From positions 196,001-260,000 of the forward strand of contig JBBELK010000975.1 of assembly GCA_037783545.1 (NCBI GenBank): a DNA stretch of 64,000 bases, read 5' to 3'. Below, piece after piece: positions 53,939 through 64,000 of this stretch (positions are counted from its first letter, which is position 1; each line of letters begins with the position of its first letter). The DNA is from Henricia sp. BOLD:AAB3569. Taxonomy: Eukaryota > Echinodermata > Asteroidea > Spinulosida > Echinasteridae. The translations under genes and the position numbers were made by a program. The notes beneath the pieces are model-generated. The model searched no databases, was not told where the DNA came from, and was given only the letters and a program-made list of their open reading frames with translations.

Positions 53939-54945
53939 ATTGATTCTGATCCAGGACACACCTAATTTTGGTTTCAGCTTCAGCCGCTCACTAATTAGTA
54001 CCTAATTAAGGAGTTAAAGGGACCCTTCCCCAAGGAGCTAAAAAGTGAATATTTGTCACCGAAATAGTCGAACGCACAACTTTAAAACAATTGTTCCCTT
54101 AATTTTGTACAAATTAACATTATAATTGACTCTAGTCCCGGGCACACTTAATTTTGGTTTCAGCTTCAGCCGCACATCATTTAGTACCTAATTAAGGAGC
54201 TAAAGGGACCCTTCCGCAAGGGGCTAAAAAGTGAGAATTTGTCTACAAAACATTTGAACGTACATCTTTAAAACAATTTGTTTCCTTCATGTTGTACAAA
54301 TTAACAACTTTTAATGCATTTTCTAATTGATTCTAGTCCCGGGCACACTCAATTTTGGTTTAAGCTTCAACCGCACGTTGTTTAGTATATAATTAAGGAG
54401 TGAATATTTTTCACCAAAATATTCGAACGCACAACTTTAAAACAATTTGTTTCCTAAGCTTTATGTTTTGTCAATTAACAACTTTTAACGTATTCTCTAA
54501 TTTACTCTAGTCTCAGGTGCACTTATTTTAGTTTCAGCTTCAGCCGCACATTATTTAGTACCTAATATAATTAACGAGTGAAAGGGACTTTCAGCAAAGA
54601 AGCTAAAAATTGATGATTTTTTTAAAACATTTTCGAACGCGCATCTTTAACTTTGTTCCCTTCATATTGTAAAAATGTACAACTTTTAATGCATTTTCTA
54701 ATTGATTCTACTCCCGGGCACACTGATAATTTTGGTTTCAGCCTCAGCCGCACATTATTTAGGACTTAAATACAAGGAGTTAAAAACTATAAAAAGTAAA
54801 GAATTTCACCAAAATATTCGAACGCACAACTTTAAAACAATTTGTTTCCTTCCTTTTGTACAAATTAACAACTATTAATGCATTTTCTAATTTATTGTCG
54901 TTTCGGAAACACTTAATTTTGGTTTCAGCTTCAACCGGTGTTGAC
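53939..54945. repeat. about 190-bp tandem repeat, six copies
   Basis: Copies begin near 53939, 54126, 54327, 54501, 54701 and 54891. Shared strings are ctagtcccgggcacact, aattttggtttcagcttc, agccgcac.ttatttagtac and cgaacgcacaactttaaaac. Diverged 10-25% by eye with indels. No coding sequence. Confidence 0.9.
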
Positions 54946-55385
54946 TAATATAGGTTTCCCCGGACAAATTTGGAAAATGTGTACATTTGTTAGTAAAAGA
55001 AGCATTCGTTTTCGTGCGAAATAGAAATCCCTGTTTCTATTTAACAAATGATAATTCTATTTCCACGAAGGTACATTCAGTCGTAAAAAATCAGCATGCG
55101 ATTTCCCGAATGTGCGTGAATTTAGCCTAATGGCATTTCATTTCAGCTCGAAATCGAAGGCACTTCCGCAATCCTTTTAATTTATCATCAATCTATTTCG
55201 CTATAACGAGCAGCCGATTTCCCGCGCAGTATTACTTAACGTATGCCTGGCCATTTGCAGATGAACATGTATTAATGCATTGGTTCTGCGACAGGTCATT
55301 GGTGGATAGATGATCTAACTGATAAAATGAGAGAGAACTTTAAGGAATGCAGAAAGACATATATACAATTAAAACAAATAACCAA

Positions 55386-55615
55386 CAATGGTACCGTGGC
55401 CGAGTGATTTAGGTCACTGACTCGCAATACTCGGGTGAAAACTTGAAGTTGTGGGTTCGATACCCAGCTGGGGTACCTGTGCCCTTGAGCACATTTGCTC
55501 AATTTTTCGGAAGGGATGTAAGGCCGTTGGTCCAGTGTGTTGTGTAACGCATTATTTTGTGAATAGTTAGAGGATTCTTGGTGTATCTGGCCGTCGGCTG
55601 CCAATGGCGCCACCC
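55386..55615 (+). mobile_element. SINE family A copy
   Basis: tRNA-like head ggtaccgtggccgagtg...gtgggttcgatacccagctg and body cggaagggatgtaaggccgt. The 3' end is missing or degraded compared with 20706-21066. It lies in copy A of the segmental duplication and is absent from copy B, so it inserted after the duplication or was lost from B. Confidence 0.88.
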
Positions 55616-55742
55616 ACCCATGCATATCGATGTTTAGGTGGAAGACACTTGTAAGATTCATGCAAATTTAGCCTACGCGCTGCGAATTGAAGTTCATTAA
55701 ACCCATTAAATAAAGTATGTTTTCCGCACATTTTAATTTTTT

Positions 55743-56027
55743 TCATTCAAATTCATATCCGGTTAACTTTACTTTCGTCCCAAGACGAGTGAAACACACA
55801 AATGTTACAATTGATTTTGTCTTTGGTCTTTCCAATTTATCAATGGTCAACCATCCAATTTTAACAGTTTTCCATCCAATGTCGTAAGATTTCAATTGAA
55901 TTCGTCTCGACTGACGATCATCTACATCACGTAAGGTTTGAATTCGTCTTTGTTTATCCCATTTCATAAATTTATCGCTGAAATTTGTCGGAAGTTCAAA
56001 ATGAATTGGCAAGCTTTTTAAGGACAT
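55743..56027 (-). other. unassigned 94-codon open frame
   Basis: Starts MSLKSLPIHFELPTNFSDKF, is Lys/Arg-rich (RRIQTLRDVDDRQSRRIQ) and ends KLTGYEFE. No recognised domain, no splice support and no counterpart in copy B. It could be a fragment of a transposable element or chance; low confidence that it is a gene. Confidence 0.15.
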
Positions 56028-57093
56028 CTCTAAAGGTCAATTCCTTGCACTTGCTCTCTTGTTTCCGAATCTTCAACAAACTTAACGTCAATGTTATATA
56101 CAGGCCGACGTCAGGCAGCCGTAATCTATGCATGTAAAAATTGCATGTTAAATATGAATACGTGGAAATATCCAATGTTATCATGCAATCAAATAACTTA
56201 TAAGAAACAAATTCAAATGAAATATAAGTGAAATTGATTTCCTAATGACGAAATTGTTCCTTTCGTCGTACGCTTGGCAGCTGCTGACGACGAAATCAAA
56301 TGATCTTTTTTGAAAAAGTGTGAAAATGTACGAAATGATTTGGACAAATTGGACCGATTACGAAATGAAATATGAGAAATACAAAGTTGTGAATTTTCGA
56401 GCCAAAATTTAAGTTAACTGGTTATCATTTGGATGAGTGTGCGATAACACCTATAAATACTCCTCATATGTCATCATTCTCATGATACACGCTTGTTGGA
56501 CAAAAAATGTTCATCAACTAAATAAATGGTGGAATAATTAACTCTTTCGACATCTAATAAAATACCCAACAGTTAGTCAAATTGTCCCCTACCAACATTT
56601 CGGCATGTAGCATACCTCAACAGTTGGGTAATGTTATATGCGTTATTTTGTTGGGTATTTTGAGAATAACCGTTTGTTAAAAAAATGGCTGACTTGCTCA
56701 ACAACTGGACAAAATATCATCCACACTACACCATTTGTTGCCGTGGGAACTAAAATTCAATTTCAATTGACATAAATTTATACACAGTTTTTACACAGTT
56801 TACGACGATTGTTATAAAGGTTTCTCTTGAAGTAAAACTTGCAAAAACTTAATTGATTTCGATTTTTATTGTGAACATTTTAAGAATGTTCCAGTTAGAG
56901 GTATAGCAAAATAGGTAAATCAGGATTATTTCGGGAAAGTGAAACCTACTCATAGAGTGAAAATCACTCTTTCAAGAGCAAAGAGACAGCTCGTTTTCGA
57001 CTGATAATGTCACTCTTTTTAGTGGAGATTTCACTCATTTAGAGTGAGTTTTAACTCGCTTCTAGAGTGAAAAAGCACTCTAAAAGAGCGAAA

Positions 57094-59120
57094 TATAGGT
57101 TTTCACGGACAATTTTGGAAAATGTGTACAATTGTTAGTAAAAGAAGCATTCGTTTACGTGCGAAATAGAATGAACGTTTGAAATCCCTGTTTCTATTTA
57201 ACAAATGATAATTCTATTTCCATGAAGGTACATTCAGCATACGATTTCCCGAATGTGCGTTAATTTAGCATTTTATTTTAGCTCGAAATCGAAGGCACAT
57301 CCGCAATCCTGCAGTGTATTCCTTGTAATTTATCATCAATCTATTTCGCTAACGTGCAGCCGATTTCCCGCGCAGTGTTATTTCGCGTATGGCACAACCA
57401 TTCTCAGACATACATGTATTCTGATGCCGCTTTCCCGTTCCCCTATCCTTGTGGAGACATGGCTTTGTTCTCGTGCACAAACTCTGATGAATGGCTAGAA
57501 TTTGGTTTAAAAATCGTCATAGCAATCCTATTTAAACCAGATTTTTTTTCTCGGGCTGAAATTTCGACCGTACTTTCCTTATTTTATACACTAGATTTTG
57601 TAGCGACCAGAATATTTTGGAAATCCCTCTTTTTTTGAGTAAAATCCATATTTCTATTTAGTGCCATCCTTGTGGAGACCTTTAGAATTGCCTTGTGGAG
57701 ACCTTTACATTCTTTTGTTGCCTATATAACCCATGTCAAGACAGGGTACCGAAAACGGGTCGCCTTGGTACTTAGACAGGTCATTGGTGGATAGATGATC
57801 GAACTGATAAAATGAGAGAGAACTTTATGGAATGCAGAAAGACATAAATATTAAATTAAGACAAAGAACGCAATAGAAACTCCCCTGATATCATGTAACC
57901 CGACACGCCAGTTGGCCAAAAATAATATATAGTTAACTTATCCGACATCTGGGCAAAACATTGCCCATAAACATTGGGCAAATAAAATATAATGTAGCAT
58001 TCCTCAACAGTTGGGTAATGTAAGGCGTGATTTTGTTGGGCATTTTGTGGATAACCGTTATTTTTGGTAAAAAAATTGCTGACTTGCTCAACAACAGGAC
58101 AACATATATCCCACACTGTATGGACAACATTTGTTGCCGTGGTAACTAAAATATCAATGTTGTGTTGGAAGATTCAACGTCTGACTGACATGCCAATGTT
58201 ATATTGTCATAAAACAATCAATTTACACACTTTATACGTATACGTATACAGACATCTTGAATACAGCAATAGACTATGTAAGTTGACCTCGCGAACGTAC
58301 GAGACCGCGCGAGACCACTGTTATTTCCGGGCACAAGACCCTATCTCTTCAACGCACGTCGCGAGCGAAATTCTTGGATTATTTTGTTTACGCAGGTTTG
58401 GTAAACTCAGACGGCCCAAAACGCGTATTTCTAAATAAAATCTTGCATTTCAATTGATGAAGTGGGGTAAATAATCAAAAATAAGCAATCGAAATGTAAA
58501 CATTCACGATCTTTCCTGAGCCGACAAGTCAATCTCTGAAGATCGTAAACTACATGCAGCAAAATATATGCAACACGCACAGGAGCCGACGTACGTAGGC
58601 CCACAGTGTACAAACAGACCTCGCTAGCGATAGGCGAAACGCCATCTACCAAAAGTAGAGCTTGCAGACTTTTGTTTTAGAGTGCCCAAGTTCGAAGCAT
58701 TCATTTTTACATGAATCCACACTTGGGTCATCCATTCCAAATTGGATGAAGAATATGCTAGCAGAGAAATTTATTCAGGTCACAAAATTTTAATAAATTG
58801 TTATCGTTTTTAGAGATAATTATGCATGTATTATATATTGTAAAAAAACATTTTAGTTACCCGAATCACTTTCGGGTCGGTTCTATACTTAAGATTGGAC
58901 ATAAAAATTTATATACAAAAAACAAAATCTCGCCCGTGTTATAGGAATAGGCGTTTTAGTCGTGTTGTGCCCGGAAGCTCAGATTTGACCTTTGCCGCGA
59001 GACTTACATAGTCTATTCAAACATAATTGATTTCTGGTTTTTTTTGTAAACATTTTAAAATGTTCCAGAGGTATAGAAAAATAAGTAAATCATGGTTATT
59101 TCGGGAAAGTGAAAACTACT
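57094..59120. repeat. segmental tandem duplication, copy B
   Basis: Directly abuts copy A and repeats its blocks in order at 57094-57400, 57770-57860, 57985-58145 and 59025-59120. The gap between the last two is filled by a TIR element (58268-59017). Confidence 0.85.
58268..59017. mobile_element. 750-bp TIR element interrupting copy B
   Basis: Ends aatagactatgtaagt and acttacatagtctatt are perfect 16-bp inverted repeats, followed inward by cctcgcg / cgcgag and tttccgggcac / gtgcccgga words. No transposase seen. It lies exactly where copy B departs from copy A, so it post-dates the duplication. Confidence 0.85.
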
Positions 59121-59800
59121 GCTCCCTCGGTGTTGGATGTTTAGGACTACCCCTCTCAGTTTCACGTGTGGAGATTGTCCCAATCTTCAAAAAATTGTGG
59201 ACTAGTAGTTTTTACTACTTGCCCTCAAACCATGTTGTAGTTTGTAGAGGAGTAGGCATGCACGGATGTGTACTACATTTGCACATACACTGTTGCAGTT
59301 CAGTGCAACCGGTCGCCGGCTGCAAAACAATGATGCACTCTTTACAAATCCCCAAATTTACTCTTCAAAACGTTATCACTGCTATTCCTGAAATCAAAAT
59401 TCGGGCTTAAGATACCATCAAAAATGCGTTTTAGCATGTTTTCCTTTACAAAGATCATTTTGATTCATCTTATGAATAAAAGAACAAACAAAATGATGCT
59501 CAATTATGTCTACAATACATTGATTAATTAATCAATCGAAGTTGTATTTTGATATGTATAGGCCTGTATACTTTATTTAAATTGAATGCAAAATATTTTT
59601 AATTTAATTCATAACAAATGAAAAGGAATATTAAATTCAGCCCGTATCGCAATAAAAACTTTTTTTTGGCGAATTGGATTCCACATTCGTAATAAATGGC
59701 AACGTAAAGTGAAACCAAAAGCCTAATAACGTATTTGTAATCCTTTAAATAAAACGTTCTGCACATTCGTTTACTTGGATGACGCAAAATGAAATCAAAT
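59121..59800. other. unique AT-rich stretch
   Basis: No gene, RNA or repeat recognised. Confidence 0.45.
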
Positions 59801-60500
59801 GCTAGTTATTCTGACTCCTGGATGACCCCCTGGAGCGGGGTCTTCAGTTTCCCCCCCGTTTTCGAGGATGCCAAGTCCATTTATGACACTTTCAAAGTGA
59901 CCGGAAGTGGCTATCACTGACTTCCGGTGATCGTATACCAGATTCAATGACATTTTCACACCACCCTCTGGACATTTTGCTACCATGGAGCCATATTGCT
60001 GAAACCTAAGACACTACGTTCACATATCAAGCTTTAATATGGACGCTGTCATGACGTGATAGTCATTAATTTAAAAAAAAACTGGTTTGGTGCACTTTGT
60101 GATATTGTGGCGAAATCGGGAAGACGTGGAAACTAAGACCAAGAGAAATCCCACCGCTGCTACTATTGTGGCAAAAATAAGTGGGGGAGACCGATTTCCT
60201 GGGATCGGTCAGCCGATACGGTATCCGACGATACCCCAATGTAGTGCTGCCAGCCTGCCACCAGGCGAAAACCTAAACTGACGGAGTTCTACCTCTCCAT
60301 TTAAGCTTTCGAAGGCGGTTAATGTGGGTCCGGTTACAACCAATCGTAGCAAGTCTTACAGGTCTTCAGTTCCCCTCCCCTTATTTTCGGCAATAATGGA
60401 CCGATTTACACAATATTATGGTCGTTTTAAGATGTTGTTTTTAAGGATGCCAAGTTAATTTGTAACACTTTCAAAGTGACGGGAAGTGGCTATCGAAACC
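59800..60500. repeat. diverged direct duplication
   Basis: gatgccaag..atttrtrac and actttcaaagtgacyggaag plus tggctatc occur at 59868-59915 and 60438-60495, each preceded by ggtcttcagtt and a C-run (59840, 60362). Offset about 570 bp. Confidence 0.7.
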
Positions 60501-60979
60501 TCCGTTAAAGAGACCAACCATCTCCAGTGACGGCATGGTTAGACGTCATACTTGACGTCTAGTAATAATAAACCTAGACCTAAAATATTTATTTTTAAGG
60601 GTTTGAATGCACTTGAAGTTGACAAGCGCATGTTTTTGTGTGATCTGACCATCCTGTTACAAGGAAATAATATGTTGCGGATTTCTCGTGTGTTACTTCA
60701 GATATAGGAAGCTGAGGAAGACTTGAGAGTATGCATGGTGGAAATCAGTGTGTAAACGGTTTGCAGTTGCACCATGAGAACTACATATTTTGTATGTGTG
60801 GTTCTCAAAAGAACCGGTGGGTGTTAGCAGTGTGCTCTGTTCGTCTTCAGAGGAAGTGCTGGACTCGAGATGATATAGGGCTCAAGTACCAGATGAGAGG
60901 ATTGCTGGAAGAAAGAGTGCACTGAAGAGGAGTGACTTGGGCTTAGATGCTGGTGCGTGGTTAGGCATTGAATCACAAT

Positions 60980-61774
60980 CATGTGCTTGGTTGTTGGTGT
61001 GCTCAGTGATGCATATTTATTGTTGCAGTGGCTGTAGTGGGACAAGGAACTTGGGTATAGGGCCCATCGGTCTGGCTGAGTATAGGGAGTGCCGAATGTT
61101 GGTGATGTTGAAGCCGACGTCTTGGGATACTGTGTTGTGTTTGTTGATTTTGATGGCTTTCTTGATGTGCCATTTTTGATGCTCCCATGCGTCTTGGGTG
61201 CCACCTGTCGACAGGAACAATGAGTTGTACTTCTTTCCGGTTGATAATGTGGACCTCTTTGTGTAAGTGTTTGAATACCGCTGATTTTCCATAGTCCCCT
61301 CCGTGTCCCTCAGCTATGATTTCCTCGAGTCTGGTAGGTAGGTCTCGACCAGTCTTGCCTAAACATACCTTTCCACGTTTGCAGGGGTTCATGTACACCA
61401 TCACCATGGTCGTAGATGTTGTAGGCCCGTTGTACTAGGGGTTTACAGTTGACCGAGAAGTTGATTCTGGGATGATGAAATGATTTGTGGAGATACCGGT
61501 ATGTGTGGGTTGGCTTGTAGACGTCGTGCTTGAGTGTACCTTTTGGACGTCGGAAAAAACTGACGTCCAGGAGGGAATTGCGATGTCCTCGTTTGTGTTC
61601 CATCATGAGCTTGATGCTGGGGTACACGGCGTTCAGATGGTCTATGAATAACTTGAGGTCTTGCGGTACATAATGAAGCCGGATGATGAAGGTGTCATCT
61701 ACGTGGCGAAGCCATGTGCTTGGGGAGCAGTCTGCTGTGAAGTGTGCAGTGGTCTTAAAATTGTCCATGAACAT
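60980..61774 (-). pseudogene. Penelope-like retroelement fragment (RT end plus GIY-YIG)
   Basis: Reading from 61774 leftward: WLRHVDDTFIIR (the catalytic VDD box), LKLFIDHLNAVYPSIKLMME, NSLLDVSFFRRPKGTL and VYKPTHTYRYLHKSFHHPR, typical of Penelope-like reverse transcriptases. After a frame change near 61400 a second frame gives KRGKVCLGKTGRDLPTRLEE, a degraded GIY-YIG endonuclease motif, then low-similarity sequence. The N-terminal RT half is missing and the frames are broken, so it is a dead 5'-truncated copy. Confidence 0.85.
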
Positions 61775-61799
61775 TTGAAGAAATTAGGTAGAAGGGCAG

Positions 61800-62370
61800 A
61801 TAGGCTATAGGCCATGGGCCAAAATCTGTAGGAGGCCTAGAAATTGAGTTCCGTTTTAACTTTTTAGGGGCAACTTAAAATTAACTGATCTTTACCAATT
61901 CGATAGTGCTGAATCCGAATCTGGTTGTTCACATCGTACAAATTTGCACAATAACCCAGGGTGACAATTTTTCTTAATTTTTTGCAGTTTTTGGTAAAAA
62001 AACAGTATTTTTATCATAGTGGATTTGTTATACATCCAAATGCTTTCAAACTTGCCACAGTTAGTTGTCAGTATTAGCATAATACGAGTCACTATTTTTC
62101 ACTCCATGTCGCCGCTAAGGGGCGCTATTTTTATGTTTTCCCCAAATTGTGTGATTTTTGTCAAAAAATTTGACTTTCTAATCTGCAGTAAACTGCATGT
62201 GTCTTGTTTTTTGTCGGCTGTATTTGATCTGTAGATGTAATGGGTGAAATGTTGAGGACTCATTGAGTTTACATTTAAGGTGAAATCTCCCTCATGTATT
62301 AATTTTGGATTATAATATATATGTAGGCCCCCTATACAGTGTATATAAAAAAGTCGGACTCATCAGGAAT
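61800..62370. other. AT-rich, nothing recognised
   Basis: No coding, RNA or repeat feature seen. Confidence 0.45.
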
Positions 62371-62399
62371 AAATTGTACAAATATACATGCTTTCTTTT

Positions 62400-62830
62400 A
62401 AGTTTGTTTCCTCCATAAAAAAAGGCCTGCCCTTTACATGCGGCACAGATAAAGATGAGATGAACTGATAACCGGCAAAAGCTTTAAAGGTGTATGTGAC
62501 ATGGAAATTACTACTGCTTTAAACATATAAATAGAGCAGTGTATTAAATTGCACGTAGTTTTTTGTTTTTTTGGTGGTCCGTTTCTTCCATGAACATTCT
62601 ATTCAACTTTATACAGCACAGATAAAGATGAAATGGACCCTATTTACCGATAACTGACAAAAGCTTTAAAGGTGTATATGTCGTGAATTAATACTCACGA
62701 TTTATAATCGTGTAGTATAATAATAAAAGTCACGGGTTTCAAACTGATTAGTTATACATGTGTTTTTTTGTGGTGGTCCGTTTCCTTCTTGAACATGGTA
62801 TGGTGCCGATAATTTTTAAAAGCTTCAACG
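62400..62830. repeat. diverged tandem duplication
   Basis: agcacagataaagatgaratg, aaaagctttaaaggtgtatr and ggtggtccgtttcytyc each occur twice (about 62445/62617, 62477/62657, 62572/62773), about 180-200 bp apart. Confidence 0.78.
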
Positions 62831-63350
62831 TGCGTTTGTCATTCGATTGATAATTAAAAGGGAACTATAACCCTCTCAGTTGGCAGAAATTCCGTGACTG
62901 CAACCATAGAATAGAAGTTGCTTAATGCCATTCAGCGGGAATTAGTCGAGAAAAATAAAGAATTCACTCAGGAAATCGCGACCATGGTTTAAGCAACCAT
63001 CCTAGGATGTGCCCGCTGCTTTGTTTTTCAATCCAAAGTTAAATGTACATTTTGCCCGCGGTTAGGTGATTTTTGGAGGTATGCCAAAACAAGGCTGTTG
63101 CAGATGTCCTGTTTAATGTATTTGACAGTTTGTGATCTCATTCTGTGTCACGTAAAGTTTAATAAAATACTTTTGAGCGTTTACACTTGACAAGAAAAGA
63201 GGTGTCCGCAACTTGAAAACGGATGTAATTGCCCTTTTTAGTGTATGCAAAATAATACGTAATGTGCCATTACGTTTGTTTTTGACTTTTTAGAACGTTT
63301 TTTCCACTTAAAAGAAAGGCACTGTGGCAAACAAATAATATTTTTGAAAA
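62831..63350. other. AT-rich, nothing recognised
   Basis: No coding, RNA or repeat feature seen. Confidence 0.45.
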
Positions 63351-63371
63351 ATGGGGCCGTATTTTAGCAAA

Positions 63372-63450
63372 CACAAATAGCTCAATTGGTATAGGTCGTC
63401 TGCACGTTGAGCAGAAGGTCCGCAGTTCGAATCCTGGTGGAGCCAAGTTG
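63372..63450 (+). mobile_element. tRNA-like sequence, probably a SINE head
   Basis: Box A tagctcaattggtatag and box B agttcgaatcctg with an anticodon-arm-like tgcacgttgagcagaagg. The ends do not form a clear acceptor stem (caaatagc / gtggagcca is weak), so a SINE head or tRNA pseudogene is more likely than an active tRNA. Confidence 0.55.
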
Positions 63451-64000
63451 CTTTTCACTGCATCCAGATGTCCAAAACTCATGGACATTTGTCAACAATT
63501 GTATCTAATTTATTCACCCCGGCGCGGCCCGGCGGTCCCTGGATTATAATCCCTAAAAAAACAATCTTATTCAAGTTAAGACGAAGCTTAATATTTCTAG
63601 GCCTCTTACAAATTTTGGCCCATCGCCTATATTACGATTGCAGTCACAGAATTATTAATTATTAATTATTAACGGGGATAGACCTACTGACTGCAAATGG
63701 GTTCCTTTTTCCTTCTCAATCATAAAGGCAATACACGTTGGCACAGCCAGGGCACTGAGCTTTATTGAGCCAGTGTGGATCGGGATCTAGTCTATTGTAA
63801 TCCTAACTCGTGTCCAGATTAACGCGACGACACTGCATTTTGCAATGGCAGCGATAGCTCGAGGTTGCGAAAAACCGCGCGAGAAAGCTGCTTAAATAGT
63901 CAATTTTTCTGACCTTTATTTCTACGTTACGTGCAAATGGTTCAAATGTGAACAAGTCAAATACTATTCAGCATGTCTCAAACTACTGGGTACTTATATC
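63451..64000. other. right edge of window
   Basis: Contains a short TAATTAT repeat near 63653-63670; otherwise nothing recognised. Confidence 0.4.

Larger units (their letters stand above)
54951..57093. repeat. segmental tandem duplication, copy A
   Basis: Starts taggtttcc.cggacaa and runs to the start of copy B. Shared blocks with B: 54951-55260, 55284-55370 (gtcattggtggatagatgat), 56605-56760 (caacagttgggtaatgt) and 56865-56950 (tatttcgggaaagtgaaa). Between the second and third blocks copy A has about 1.1 kb extra, including a SINE. Within it 56940-57085 is a palindromic gagtga/tcactc repeat. Confidence 0.85.

Overview
The window is eukaryotic nuclear DNA from an animal. It is AT-rich, with spliced genes using GT-AG introns and many short interspersed and tandem repeats. 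The two spliced genes are clear orthologues of metazoan families. The repeats (tRNA-derived SINEs with ATT or AAT tails, a CR1/L2-like LINE remnant, a Penelope-like remnant, many short inverted-repeat elements) and the pair of intronless rhodopsin-type receptors suggest a marine invertebrate deuterostome such as an echinoderm or hemichordate. The species cannot be read from the sequence; this placement is inference.

Layout. Bases 1-1191 are the intron upstream of the first visible exon and carry a SINE. Bases 1192-20111 (+) hold the 3' two thirds of an actin-binding LIM protein (abLIM/dematin family) gene: the end of the last LIM domain, a Ser/Pro-rich linker and a villin-type headpiece. The fifteen exons listed, counting one optional-looking 33-nt exon, keep reading frame across every junction. 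Bases 20112-26527 are intergenic repeats. Bases 26528-35049 (+) hold a nine-exon ERGIC1 gene (ER-Golgi intermediate compartment protein 1; 287 codons by my exon sum). Bases 35050-42434 are repeat-rich intergenic DNA. Two intronless class A GPCR genes lie on the minus strand at 42435-43640 and 47274-48854. From about 49 kb to the end I see no host gene. That part holds a perfectly phased 31-bp palindromic satellite, two further tandem arrays, a 2.1-kb tandem segmental duplication, and SINE, DNA-transposon and Penelope-like remnants.

The most unusual structure is inside the abLIM gene. A unit of about 164 bp containing a 3' splice site and the first 115 nt of a coding exon is repeated 31 times (about 2590-7772), and a 32nd copy lies upstream behind an insertion. 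Only the last copy continues into the unique part of the exon. Most copies keep the exon's reading frame. The spacers (46-49 nt) are too short for copy-to-copy splicing, and each frame-preserving copy has phases that would fit between the flanking exons. Three other exons of the same gene (9641, 14011, 14730) are also preceded by partial tandem copies that include their 3' splice site. Whether this is neutral satellite growth, a decoy-acceptor array or a set of alternative exons cannot be decided without transcripts.

By family knowledge, abLIM links actin filaments to LIM-domain partners, ERGIC1 cycles in the early secretory pathway, and the receptors signal at the cell surface. Nothing in the sequence suggests they work together. 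They are neighbours, with abLIM and ERGIC1 head-to-tail on the plus strand.
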